NCBI GenBank assembly: GCA_946807835.1
Contig: OX327697.1
Span: forward strand, 4,851,001 to 4,915,000
DNA: 64,000 bases
Direction of reading: 5' to 3'
Source of the DNA: Ailanthus altissimus
Taxonomy: Eukaryota; Streptophyta; Magnoliopsida; Sapindales; Simaroubaceae
The notes below the pieces were generated by a model. It saw nothing but the letters and a program-made list of their open reading frames with translations. It did no database searches and was not told the DNA's origin. Shown here piece by piece: positions 34,660 to 46,774 of the stretch. Position numbers and translations under genes: made by a program. Numbering within the stretch: the first letter of the stretch is position 1; every line of letters starts with the position of its first letter.

Positions 34660-35320
34660 TTTATTAATTAAAATTAAAAAAAGATATTTAAACCCCGTAA
34701 TTTAAAAAAAGCACATACAAACTTTTATAATTTTAAAAATTTTATTTACATTTTATTAGGTGACAAAAATTATTAATTTTAATAAAATTTATATTAAAAT
34801 TGATGAAATTACCATTATGTCCTCCTTTATGGTTGAAAAAAAAATATAAATTCAAAATGAAATTCGAACTTTTGACCGTTAGTATAATAATAAACACTTT
34901 AATCAATTAAACTACTATAATTTTTTATTTATGTATATAATTAAAAATTTATTAAAAATATTATTTTTAATTAACTATTCAAGAAAAAGGCAATGATCAG
35001 TGTTGACTACCGTTGACTAAATTTGACAGATGACTATTAATCGGCTGTTGGCCGATCGTTGACCAATATTAATTGACCAATGACCAGTGTTGATTGACCA
35101 TTGATTGATTGTTGACCGGCGTTGACTAGCATTTGACAGGTGTTAACTTAGTTAATTAACTCTCGATCAATGGGGTATTTTTCAATTTTTACCATTTAGG
35201 TGTTAATTTTAACAATTTTTGTCACTTGATAGGGATGTAAATAAAAATTTTGAATTATAATAGTCTACATATCCATTTTTTGAAAATTACGGGAGTTCAA
35301 ATGTTTTTTTTTCTATTAAA
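34660..35320. mobile_element. Non-autonomous element with about 100-bp terminal inverted repeats
   Basis: The left arm (about 34,675-34,780; CCCGTAATTT ... ATTTTATTTACAT ... AGGTGACAAAAATT) is inverted at about 35,190-35,310 (AATTTTTGTCACTTGAT ... ATGTAAATAAAAATTTT ... AATTACGGGAG). The interior holds no gene but a dense run of TTGAC cores. Long inverted ends with a non-coding middle suggest a MULE- or hAT-derived non-autonomous transposon. I could not find a convincing target duplication. Confidence 0.65.
35000..35140 (+). promoter_or_regulatory. Cluster of nine TTGAC (W-box) cores
   Basis: Nine TTGAC cores occur in about 130 bases, all on the plus strand; seven are followed by C or T, the W-box form TTGAC(C/T) bound by WRKY factors. 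Spacing is irregular. No gene start follows nearby, so any regulatory role is inference; it may simply be a repeated motif of the transposon. Confidence 0.5.
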
Positions 35321-35703
35321 ACATAATATACTATTTAACAACAATACCCTCAATAATTTCTACTTAACGGTAATTTTTGGATGATAAGGACTAATAGGGA
35401 TAATTTAAAAAAATTTGAGACGTTATGGATAATTCAATAAAAACATAATGACTAAAGTGTCAATTTCCCATTAACTAGTCATGCATAAATATTTTGTTTG
35501 CCAAGATTTAGTATTTATTTATATTTTTTGACTTAATATTGAATATGACTTAATTTAGCATATTCAAATAATATAAGGTTATTTTGAGTGAATTTTAATT
35601 TAATTAAAAACCCTTTTTATTTTTTAATTCAATGTAAAAATTATGAATGAAATTATCAACTTTCTGTTAAAAAAATATTCTTATTTATTTAATATATTAC
35701 ATA

Positions 35704-35705
<2 letters not shown>

Positions 35706-35785
<80 letters not shown>

Positions 35786-35790
35786 GAAAC
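35706..35790. repeat. (CT)n-(TA)n microsatellite
   Basis: About 23 uninterrupted CT units run into about 17 TA units with one slip. Confidence 0.97.
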
Positions 35791-37200
35791 TCATCTAATT
35801 TATTTCTTATCAATTACTCATAAGTACGTACTTATTATTTTGTAAATTAATGTTTTTTATTAAAAGCACTTACAACTTCAAAAAATATATATATATATCC
35901 ATCATAAAAAAATTAAGATTAAAATCATATTAGTATTGTTTTAATATAAATTTAAATATTCTTTAATTTAATAGAAATTATTAGCTTTAAGTTAGTTTTT
36001 AATCTATATTCAAAATATTAAAAAAATAAACAAATAATTTAAATATAAATATAAATATTTAGTTCTTTTCAATGAATAGATCAATAAAAAGAAGAACAAA
36101 AAACAAATTCTACCTATTTGCAATATTAACTTGATGGTAATATTGGTTTGGGTCTCTTATCATATCAGGATCAAGAAGAGGCTTAATTTATACAAACCGA
36201 GAGCTAAGGTTTTGTCCCCAAAAAAAAAAAAAAAAAAAGAAATAAGTAATTTCAAACTCCATTTTTCACATCAACCTTATTAACGTTCGTCTAGCATAAA
36301 ATATTTTTCTTCTTTCCCGCCCAAATTTGATAGTACATTCATTTTAGATCCTTCTCTTTTTATATTCTCATCATTATTAAGGCAGACATGAACTGTACAC
36401 ATCTCTTTTCTACTTTGCTTATATAATGTGCTATATGTTCTCCTTATATAACTTCAATAACTCTCTTGAAATTAATTTTGGGCTGCGATCAATTATTTTC
36501 TTATTATTTTGAATATTATTCATTTCTTATTGTTTTCCCATAGTCTCTTGCACATTACGGTTTTTATTGTTTTAGAACTTCTAATTTATGAAGTGGGTTT
36601 GATGTTTTTATTCAGATAAGCAAGGACTTTTTACTTTGGTTGGATTGGAACATTTATAGATTTAGTGAAGATGGGTATTGTTTCATGATGGTGCAGAAGA
36701 TTTGTGCCCGTTTCTATCATTGGTGCTTATTACTGGATTGTTAAAGTTTATGAGAGTAGATTTTTTGTTTTAAGTTATGATTCAAACAAGTACTCAATAA
36801 GTTTCCATGGAAGCCCTCTAAATTGTCTGACAATCGCGATGCTGGGGGACTGTTTACATCCTCCTCAAATGGTTTCTCATGATGCTGAAGCAATTTTTCA
36901 GTAAACTTTCCAGAAAATCATAAAGCTGATATGCTGCATGTGAAAAATAGATGAAGATGAAAATGGTGATGATGTGATGTGCTACACAGGAGAGAAAAAT
37001 TGATGAAGATGAAGAAAATGATGACGTGGAGTTTTTTTTTTAATTAAAAAAATTAAGAAATAAGAGTAAAGGGTGTTTAGGCTATTAAAGGGATTTTTTA
37101 AATACTTTTGAAATTAAAGGGGTGTTTAGATAATTAAATTAAATTAAAGGAGTCTAATAATTATTTTTTTAGTTCTTATTATTATTAAAAAAATATTAAG
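35791..37200. other. AT-rich intergenic stretch
   Basis: It holds a 19-base A run at 36,220-36,238 and one plus-strand frame of 66 codons (36,704-36,904; starts MPVSIIGAYYW) that I do not recognise and that lacks a convincing context. Several GATGAAGATGA-type repeats follow at 36,950-37,030. Confidence 0.4.
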
Positions 37201-37204
37201 CAAT

Positions 37205-37590
37205 TAAATGAAATACTCTAATAATAAAATTCATAACACATTTATGTTATAGTAGAAGAATGAACATTTTAGATATTTTTATTTTTATTTTATATTTTTA
37301 GTAATATTTAATATTTTTAAATATATTAATATTTAATACTCATTAGAAAAGAATAAATATGTTATAGTTTAATATTTTTAAACAAAATTACTAAAACTTA
37401 ATAATAATAAAATTATAATATATTTATTCTTTTTTAAAAGTATTAAATATTAATGTATTTAAAAAAATAATTAATGAATAAAATTTTAAAATATAAAACA
37501 AAAAAAATAAAAATAAAATAATCAAAATATTTATCATTCTATCGTAACATAAATATGTTATAATTTTTATTATTTTAATGTTAATTTTTT
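37205..37590. repeat. Palindromic AT-rich element of about 370 bp
   Basis: The left arm, including CATTTATGTTATAGTAGAA and later AAGAATAAATATGTTATAG, returns inverted in the right half as AATAAATATATTATAATT and ATCGTAACATAAATATG. Arms are about 170 bases with little loop. Fits a foldback or MITE-like insertion. Confidence 0.6.
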
Positions 37591-38254
37591 TTTAAATTAC
37601 AATATTAATTTATGAAAAAAAATAATGTCATCAATGTAAAGATAAATTAATAAAAAAATAATAATAATTAACATTTAATAGAAAATTTTTATAACAATAA
37701 ATTTTTTTTTATAAATAAATGAATAAGAAAGTCGTCTATAATTTTCTATTCATTTTCAATTATCATCAATCGTTAAACCTTTTACCTTTTTTTCTTTTTT
37801 TTTTTTTATAACAGGATATGGATTCTTTTTTAATGTAAGTTTTCAATGCGAGTATAGGTTTATAATTGGTAATTAAGAAAAAATAATTATAACAAGATGA
37901 ATTAATCTTAACTTGTAAGAGACCTTTTACTGATTTATAACGTTAATATTAATAATTTACCTTTTTTTTTAAGGGATAAAGAGGCATCTTAAAACAACAT
38001 GAGGATGAGGGTAAATGGAAAATTACAAAAACAAAGAAAGTAAATAATGAGTTCCCATCTCTTTACTTGTAAAAGACGTCGTACTTCGAGTGAGAATCCA
38101 AAACTAAAAAGTAATGCTAAGTGTAGCATTATTCAAAGGAAAGAGATGCTAGACTCCTTTTATTTAGCTTAATTAATTTAAGCACTTTCTTAATTTTAAA
38201 ACTATTTAAAAGACTCTGTATCTATTAATGGATACTATTTTTATTTTTTTTTTA

Positions 38255-38425
38255 TAAAATCACCCTTATTTATTTATGAAAATTCAAAATGCAGCAACTC
38301 TATTTATTGGATACCATTTCTTTATTTATTACAGAATCATCTTTATTTATTTATAAAAAATCAAAATACCCCAACTTTATTTATGAAAAATCGAAATGCC
38401 CCAACTCTATTTATTAAAAACGTTA
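38255..38425. repeat. Short tandem duplication in AT-rich DNA
   Basis: The phrase TTTATTTATGAAAAATC followed by AAAATGCCCCAACTCTATTT recurs three to four times with variation. No gene. The flank from 37,600 to 38,500 is otherwise featureless. Confidence 0.6.
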
Positions 38426-39115
38426 GGGGGCATTCCAAGATTTGAACTATGGATGAACTCTGGAACTCAGGAACCTAGCCGAGACACACACCACTAAATC
38501 AAAGGGAAAATTTTGTAAATAATTCTCTTATTTTTTTTTATTATTTTTAATCATATTTAAATTAATTATATTTTATTAACTAAATTTTTTATTTTTAGAC
38601 ACATTTGTCCTAATATCAAAAATATAAACTTCCTTTCTTTTTTTTTTATCGAACTAAGAATTATATTGATAACGAAATATTTTTGAAATTGTTGTAAAAA
38701 TCGAGTGTTACTGAGTATATTTATCACTTCAAATCAAGAAAATAGTCAAATCTTGTAAGTTTTTTAAACTTTTAAAAAAAATTAATTTTAATTAGAAATT
38801 AGATACAACTTACAGTTAAAGTTAAAAATAGGTATTATTGATTAAGTAAATGTGAAAAATGAGTTACAATGGTGTAAAAGACGTTAAAATTTGGCCAAAA
38901 CTAAGATTTTTAGTGTGTTTGGCAAAAATCAGATGGCGGCCAGTGCGGCAATCGTTAATTTAGGCATCTCAGGCCCGAGATGTGCCCCGAGATGTGCACA
39001 TTGTGCTCGCCGCGGGACCATCTCAAGATAGCCCCGCAATGTGCGTAATTGCGCATAATTTTCATTTTTTTTTATTTTTAAATAATTTTAATAATTGTCA
39101 TTTCAGATCCTATGG

Positions 39116-41580
39116 AATATGATGTAATTGTTATTTATTTTGGAAGAAAGTGAGAGAGTTTTAGTAATGAGGAAGAAAGTTATGTTGATTATAGTAATTT
39201 TGGAATTTTGGTTCCGAAAGATATTAATTTTGAAGATATTTTAAATGCAGTATGTTATACCTTGCGAATCGACAATGTGAACTGTAAGGTGACTTTGAAA
39301 ATCAAAATTGATGCAACGAGGTATAAGTTAAAACTTATTGAGATTAGAAAATAATGTTTGATTTTTTTTTAGCACCAATAGAAGATCGTACTATCCTTTA
39401 TGTGTAACAATAGATCCTAGAGTTCCCGTTTATGAAGATGATGTACAGTCCCTCAATCAAAATCCACCATCGATTCATACTCATTTTATGTCAGCTAACG
39501 GTAGCAACCAAGTGAGTCATACATCTCCATCAATTCGAGCAGTAGCTCCTTCAAACACAACGAATGAATATTATAATATTTCTCCTATACCATTCAATAA
39601 AAACCCAGCCTATACACATTACACTTGTGATGACATTGGAAATGTTGAGGATGTGGAAGGGAACTGTGATGATGTTAGAAATGTTGATAATTTAGAAGGG
39701 GATGATTTAACAGAAGATGGTCATTGTTATGTTTCAACAAGCTCCCTAAATGTTGAAGTTAGAAGAATAGATTTTTATGAAGCGGAAAACCCCTTTGCGT
39801 TTATGCCTCCAATACCACCATCAGACTTTGGCATATCGGATAAGAAATCGAGTAGTGAAATTGGCGATATGTTTGTAGAAAAGTTGTTTGATAGCAAAGA
39901 TGAACTTCACCAGGCTATTAGTATGCTAGCACTTAAAGGTAATTGGAGCTTTAAAGTGTCAAGGTTGATAAAAGATCGTTTTGAGATAAAATATGACGAT
40001 GATAGATGCAGATGGAGATTACGTGTAGTGTCGATAGATGTAAGGAAATATTTCATTATGCGTAGAATTGAGTCAAGTCACGTGTGCCAATTAGATCGAT
40101 TGTGTGATGATCATCGACAAGTAAAGTCTCGGATTATTGGCAAATTCATAAAAAATAAGTTTGCATCTGCGAGTCAACTTTATAGACCGAAAAAAATCCA
40201 AGCAAACATACGTGAAGAGTTTGGTGTGGACATAACTTATCCTACTGCTTGGCGGTCTAAGGAGCATGCATTGGTGTTGATACGTGGTACTCAAAAGGGT
40301 TCATATAAATTACTTCCTGCATACTGTCATATATTGGAATAACAGAACCCAGGTACAATCACACATTTGGAGATTGACAATTGCAAGCACTTCAAATATT
40401 TCTTTATGGCTCTTGGACCATGTATTAGAAGGTTCCAGTCTTCCATTCGACTGGTTATTGTAGTTGATGGTACATTTTAAAAAAATGCATACTTGAGAAC
40501 AATGTTTGTGGCTGTTTGCAAGGATGAAAACAACCAATGTTTTTTCACTTGCATGGGGTATTGTTGACTCTTAAAATGATGCTTCATGAAAGTGGTTTAT
40601 GGCAAAACTCCGAGGAGTCATTGGCGATCTTGAGAACTTTGTATTTATATCTGATCGACATGCTAGTATCGAGAAGGCCATTAGAGAGGTATTTCCTAAT
40701 GTATATCATGGTGTATGAATCCATCACTTGAAGTGTAATTTGGTAGCACGATATAAGATACTGGCGCAGAAAAAAAAAAGAAGGGATATTTGGCTTCCTA
40801 TTTTGTTACTGCCAAGGCGTATCGCGTAGCTGATTTTTTGAGGGAAATTAATAAGATGCGAGAAATGAAACCGGAGGCAACGAGATACTTGGAGGAGGAG
40901 GTTGGTTTTTCGAAATGGGCTCGATCAATGGGAGCATTCAGAAGATATGACATCATGACCACCAACATTACAGAGAGCATTAACGCTGTTGCGAATAAAG
41001 CATGCGGCATGACAGTGACTGCCTTAATTGAGTGGATTAGAGAGTTAATGCAAAGATGGTTTGTTGAGAGATGTGAGACTGTATAAAATATGTCAAACTT
41101 CTTGACCACTTGGGCCCATGACAAGATTTGGAAGCACAATGATGATTCCGCTCGCATGACAGCGAATGCAATAGATCAATTTTATTTTGTCGTTAAGGAC
41201 AGAAAAAGAAATAGAATAGTGGACATCCTGGGAAAGTCATGCAGTTGTCGAAAGTTTGATCTGCGACAGCTACCGTGTCCTTATGCACTTGCAGTATGCA
41301 GACAGGTCAGATTCTAGTATCATATTCTTTGTTTGCGATATTACATGACTGAGTCTTTGTTGCGTGCATACAGTGAACTAGTAAATCTGGTTGGTCATCC
41401 ATTAGATTGGTTTGTTCCAGAGGAGTTGAGAGCTACTGACATCCAGTCTCCTATAGTACGCCGGCAATGAAGAAGATGTCGGAAGAATCGAATTCTATCA
41501 CAAGGTGAGGCTTCCACAAAGAATGTATGCAGCTGCTGTAAGCAGCATGAACATAATCGATAAACTTGTCAAAACTTAAT
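39116..41580 (+). pseudogene. MuDR/MULE transposase, near complete but broken
   Basis: A first exon starts MEYDVIVIYFG (39,116) and an intron with acceptor TTTTTTTTAG ends at about 39,372. The second exon is open from TNRRSYYPLCV to LE* (40,342) with a MuDR DNA-binding block CRWRLRV...SSHVC. The MULE catalytic domain follows with all three acidic residues in context: VIVVDGTF, FISDRHASI and TTNITESINAV. A SWIM-type finger reads CSCRKFDLRQLPCPYALAVC, where the usual His is Tyr, and a C-terminal CSCCKQHEHNR knuckle ends the protein. In-frame stops at 40,340, after VDGTF and elsewhere, plus two frameshifts, make it inactive. Confidence 0.88.
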
Positions 41581-41899
41581 TCCATTACATGGTAGTTGAT
41601 GTGTTCTTTATGAGTTATATTTGTATTTTTAAGTCATGTAATAATGGGCTTTATTTGACTAGTAAATTTGTACTTTGTTACGATTGTGTTTAATTGATAC
41701 GTTTGTTATGTTTTTTTTTTCCATTGTCGTTAATAATGCATGCTTTGACTAATTATACATTTACAATGAAATGTATAAAATACATTAAAAAAAACTTTAT
41801 AAACATACAAACATTTAATTTTCTTTTACTATTTTTTTGCACATTTTCTTAAGTTAATCGCCATTTTGGTCCTAAAAAATGACCCATTCTGAGGACCAA

Positions 41900-44520
41900 A
41901 ATCTAGGGGACCACACAACATCAGAAACTCTATAAACATACAAATATAAATCCTATAATCTCTACTATTCACTGTCTGCTGTGGCATTCCATTCTTTAAT
42001 CTAATTAAAAAGGGGTTATGTCAGGTGTAATTTGTCGTTGCTCATTAAATCTACAAGCATCTACGTAATGGGGTAACAACGTAGATAATGGCATGACATT
42101 ATTCTCAATCACGCCATCGGCAAATCCCTTGATGCTAGAATCGTAGATCACTATTTATCGATGCAAGATGTCTACCTCAGCCGTTACCCAATGTTATTGG
42201 TTGTAGTTGACAGGAATATAAATCTATATAAAATTCAAATAAGTCTCACAAATAGTACTACAAGTTATAAACAAAAATAACAACATTCACAAAAAATATT
42301 ATATTTTACTTATTAACCTCAATCCACATACGTGCACCGAGTAAATCTTCTTTAGCGTCTTGGGCATATGCCATCACTTCATCACTCCATATAATGCCAG
42401 AAATGTCATTTTTATGTTCCTCATAAAGGAGTCTAAAAGTCTCCTAAAAATGCAGGGCCATCGAATAATTAATAAAGATGAAATAAGAAAATATAATTAA
42501 TTTAATTCAATACTCACAAAGAAGTACGAATCTACAGAAGTAGACAATTGGGGCAATGCATTAGTGTAATAGTTTTGCTTAAGCCGAATCACCTTCAAAT
42601 ACTCATTAATATGCTGCATTAACAAACAATTATAATGAGATATTTCAACACATATGATTATCGTCAAGTCAATGTATAAATTTAAATAAATAAAATCACT
42701 ATTCTGCCAAATTATTGAATATATATTTTACTTACAAAGTCATCCAGCCAGCTGTGTGGCAATTCTTGAAACCATGCCGGGTTAACATCAAGCCCAGGTA
42801 AGATGACTACACCCTCATCCTTGTCCATCCAGGCCTGAAACTCAACTAAGATAGCCGAGTCTATTTGCTACAATGGATTTATGTTTGCTTGAGGTTGTAC
42901 TTCAATTTCAATTTTCTTCTTCTTATGTATTCTTTGTGGAAATAGATTTGTATATGAGGTGTGCAAATACCAAGCAAGCCTATACGGTCTCCCAAATGGA
43001 CTCACTCCCTTATACGGGGCAGGCAAGATCTCAATACTTGCAAGACTGTCAATTAATGGCTGGGGCAGTATATTATAACCAGTAGCTAAAAATCATATTG
43101 ACAGCCTGTCGGTGTATTCTCTCTAAACTAAAATATATGTATATATTAAAATAAATCAAACTGCAATTAAGGTAAGGAAAAATTATTGCGATTTTAAATT
43201 TATTTTGCTTACTATATTATGGCTTTCGTTCTGTTAAAATGAGCATGACTGCCTAAAGCACATCATCATCTGCTGTGTAAGATCGGTTCGGAGTTTATCA
43301 ACTCTTGTAAAAATTTCATCTCTATCCTTGTCCATTCTCTGCAGAAGTATAACTTTAATACGCTTAAATCTCTTAATCATCTCCTCCCGTAGTTGCTCAA
43401 TCTGATGTGTTACGCCATGGTCTACAGATGCATAGTGTTCAGACTACAAGAAACATAATCATAGTTAATGACTTATTTAGAAATATATGAAAATTTATCT
43501 TTAGTTAATCATGTAAATAAGTAATATACCGTTGCTCCTGGCACTGGTGCTGACATTTATGGGTTTGTCCATTCATATCCATCCCCATCCACATCCATAA
43601 CATCATCGTTAGGGTTGCTGAAATGGGCATAGGCCCTGGGGTGCTTGCTCTTGCTCTCGGAGTAATTAGACATATTTAGTAAGTCCCCAGTATAACTTTC
43701 GCTTGGAATGCCTACACGTCTAACCAGTTGCACAATTGCCTCTTTTTTCTCATGGTCTTTTGGTACTAATTTACGATGTACCGAAAGAACCTATAAATAT
43801 AAAATAAGTTACGTTTAAAATAAAATAAAAGTTATAAATAATATATTTTTCATTAATATCAACACATACCAAATCATTCCCTAATATTGTATTCTGAACG
43901 TCATCGAATTGTGGAGTCCCTCGAGTCTTCTAATTCAAAATACGAGAAATGCAATCACTATAATGTAAACTAAAAACCTCTTCGCACATTGGAATTGCCT
44001 CAAAAATTCATATCTAATATAATTATTTTTAAAATATAAGTTTGGCGTATAGAAAATAAATAAATAATTAAGATCAAAAAGTTAAGTACAAGAAAATTAT
44101 GACGTACTAAAATACGTGCAAAAATTCATACATGTTGTAACTCTCAAACTTACTCTGTGCAACCGATCTTGTTTTTGGCCAATGGATAGACTTTAAGAAG
44201 CTAGTGGACGGGCTAACCATTTCCTATTTATTTTCTCAAGTTTTTGGAATGCAGCTTTCTTAAGTGAGTTATGAATCACAGTCCATACAATATTGCCTTA
44301 TGGATACTTATTAAACTCATCAAGGTCGTCCACTAAACCTAGAATAAAATTTTGAATCCCACTACGCTCATCACGTGAGATCAAAACACGATGCACAAAA
44401 TAAAATAAACTCAACTTTACTGCATCTGCATCGTCCATATCCTTCAAATTCAGACCTCCATACCATTTATCAAGAAATATGTACGATAATGTTTTTACCC
44501 CTAAAAAATATATATCTCAT
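41900..44520 (-). pseudogene. ULP1-like (C48) cysteine peptidase gene of the MULE, active-site Cys lost
   Basis: ULP1 peptidases remove SUMO; their role in MULEs is unknown. The minus strand starts with a DUF1985-like region: WYGGLNLKDMDDADAVKLSL, LVDDLDEFNKYP (44,200-44,500). Then come GYEWTNP and MSAPVPGAT (43,530-43,600), a coiled coil HQIEQLREEMIKRFKRIK (about 43,350), and exons with good splice sites: WMDKDEGVVILPGLDVNPAW, QHINEYLKVIRLKQNYY, MWIE. The catalytic region shows HWVTAEVDILH and VIYDSS (His and Asp blocks, about 42,120-42,200). The last block reads MPQQTVNSRDYRIYIC, where the family has NSGDCG: the catalytic Cys is Tyr. Stops also occur. Confidence 0.82.
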
Positions 44521-44549
44521 AATCGAGTGCCCAATTACGATTAATTAAG

Positions 44550-46774
44550 CCAAGTGTCCCATTAACAACCTAAATGGATGTCATTTAGCCAGTAAAGACT
44601 AATCATAAATGACCACTTGTTACATATATTATTTAATTAACAATAACTATTAATTAAATAATCCTAAGCTTAACACTAAAGTTCATGTTCTTCCCGAGAG
44701 ATCCTAAAATAAATATTGATTCGCCTTTTTAAGGCTAAGCATGTGGACAGCTCATGCACCTTTTTGTCGTAGATCGAACATGTTTTCATCTTATTTCTCT
44801 GATGATTTGGGACTTTGATTGGTCTTGGCCTTCTGAACAATCCTTGATCTTTAGACTTCAGCTAGATTTTCTCTACTATGGAATTTATGAGATGAAGGGC
44901 TCAAGGATTCTAGGCCTCTTGTCTTGCGAGTACTTTTCTGTGTTGGAAGGTCTCTTTTTGTGCCCTTAATTGTGAGAATCCTAGTTTTCCTTCTAGGTGG
45001 TTATCATAGAGGTTTCTTTTGTCAACAAGGCTACGTTTTCTTCCTAGCAGATCTATTGCTCTAACTTATGACTCAACATTTTGAAAGATGTAAAATTCTT
45101 CCAAATTAAATACTAGTAATAGGCCATAGTTAGCCTTATTACTTTTCGATAGGTTTGTGCTGCAATCTCTAAATCATAGCTTCCTATTTCGGTTAGCTCT
45201 TTATTGAACCTATTCAGGAAGCTTTTGATTGTCTCGTTATTAGTTTGTCTTAGGAGGAATAGGTATGACGTGATTTCTTTTTATTCATATTCTAGACATA
45301 TTGTGCAATGAAGGCCATAGTGAGCTTTTTGAATGAGGAGATGAAAATTTTCCTTTAGTCTTTGGAACCAGTTTTGGGTAGCTCCCTTGAGGTGTAGTGA
45401 AAGATTATGCATTTGATGGCTTTATTGCCATTGTGCATGATCATTTTAGAGTTGTACTGAAAGATGTGTTCCTTAGGGTCCCCGACTCGTCATGGAGAGT
45501 GAAATTTGGCAGCATAAATTTCCTTGATCTCTTGGCTTTTCTTATCTTTTTCATGAAAGGATTCTAGTTGGCTTTCCTCACCAAAGAAAGTGTATCCTTT
45601 GGGATTCTAGCTTTTAGAGCATTTTTGTACAACTCTCATATCTCTTTCAGGATTGAGGCTTTGAGTTCCTCTTCCTTGGTAGATTTCTTTGCTGTTACTT
45701 CATCTTCAGTTTCCTTAAGTAAATTCAGTCTCTTTCTTTCCAAGATCTTCAGAGGACTGTTAAGGGTTTCCACTGTGATTTTCCTTTAATGAAAGATCTT
45801 TGTAATACACTTGGCTAGCTTTTTTTGGCCTCCAAGGTCTCTAAATGATTGTGGAGCTCCTAATTCTCCTTCCACAAATCTTTTAATTTCTTTAGAATCT
45901 TTGCCAAGATTCTTGGCATAGTTACAAAAGCCAAAGTCATTTTTGGGAGGGGCGAGGCCTCCATCACCCATTACTACTTCAGTTGATCTTGAATTATTGG
46001 TTGCCATAGTATTTTGGGAAGGTTGGCTTTTCATTTTGTTGTTGTGTGTATTTTTTTATAGTTGACACCACTGAAAGCTCCAAATTTGAAATTCTTAAGA
46101 AAATTACGTCTTAAGCCTTTAAGATGTATCGAATTACCATGAAGAAAATAAGCATCGTTATTCTGCAAAAAAGAATACTCTAACACTCAAGTCAATATAT
46201 AATCAACACAATCTTGTGGTGTGTGAGAGTGCTCCTAATTAAGAGGATAATACTCTATATAATTGTGTAATGTATTTGCTCAAGGTATTTCTCACTGTGT
46301 CTATTTCTGAACGAATATTATATTTTTTTTAAATGAATATAAATATATAATGCATGCTTTTTTATAGTGTCACATGGTAGAGTTTCAATTATAGTCTATA
46401 TACAATGAGAGAGTTTAAATTGATTACAATGTAATCATGTTTGTGATAAAATGATAATCTCTATCATCTTATCACTATAGGATCATGCAATAAAGTATTA
46501 ATCAAAAAGTAAATAGGAGATATCTTAAAAAAGAATTCATACTCAAATAAAATTATAATCGAAAGAAAAATAAGTAGCATACTCGTACTCTTTATCTTTG
46601 TTAGATAATTCTAACTTCTTCACATGTTTTTGGGGGTATTTTAATCTTCTTTTTTTTTTTTTATTTGATTCAGTCCTTTTTCAAGAATAGGCTCTATTTT
46701 TGGACATCTTTCCTTCATTTGGGCTTGAGTTGTTTTCTTTTGTGGGCCCAAATTATTTATGAGTGGAGTAAACA
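44550..46774 (-). mobile_element. Truncated third Ty3/gypsy element (gag and putative 5' LTR)
   Basis: The minus strand carries a gag from about 46,034 leftwards to about 44,750. Then comes a leader and a putative LTR (46,072-46,774; minus strand begins TGTTTACTCC and ends GAGCTTTCA). No protease, RT, integrase or second LTR is present. It abuts the end of the MULE's ULP1 gene, so it probably truncated that element or both were cut by a deletion. Confidence 0.6.
44750..46034 (-). pseudogene. gag of the truncated gypsy element
   Basis: The frame starts MKSQPSQNTMATNNS at 46,034, with an 82-codon open stretch. Further on it shows a capsid-like core with HYTSREPPKTGSKD, SSFKKLTMAF and a later KAS..IGSI region resembling AFL-RF segments of plant gypsy gags (about 45,150-45,420). 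Stops and frameshifts are frequent. No CCHC knuckle is visible. The assignment rests on overall order and on the adjacent LTR-like sequence. Confidence 0.55.

Larger units (their letters stand above)
38504..44520. mobile_element. MULE with MuDR transposase and convergent ULP1-like gene
   Basis: The left terminal region begins GGGAAAATTTTGTAAATAAT at 38,504 and extends to about 39,060, ending in a G+C-rich block like that inside element A. A plus-strand transposase (39.1-41.6 kb) and a minus-strand gene for a C48/ULP1 peptidase with a DUF1985-like N-terminus (41.9-44.5 kb) converge. MULEs carrying ULP1-like genes are known in plants (Kaonashi elements of Arabidopsis, CUMULE of melon). The right terminal repeat was not found; the element appears cut off by the gypsy fragment that starts near 44.55 kb. 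Confidence 0.8.

Noticed and set aside
36217..36240. A-run as the tail of a SINE or processed transcript
   Set aside because: No upstream tRNA-like boxes, no coding match and no target duplication were found; simple A-run is the safer call.
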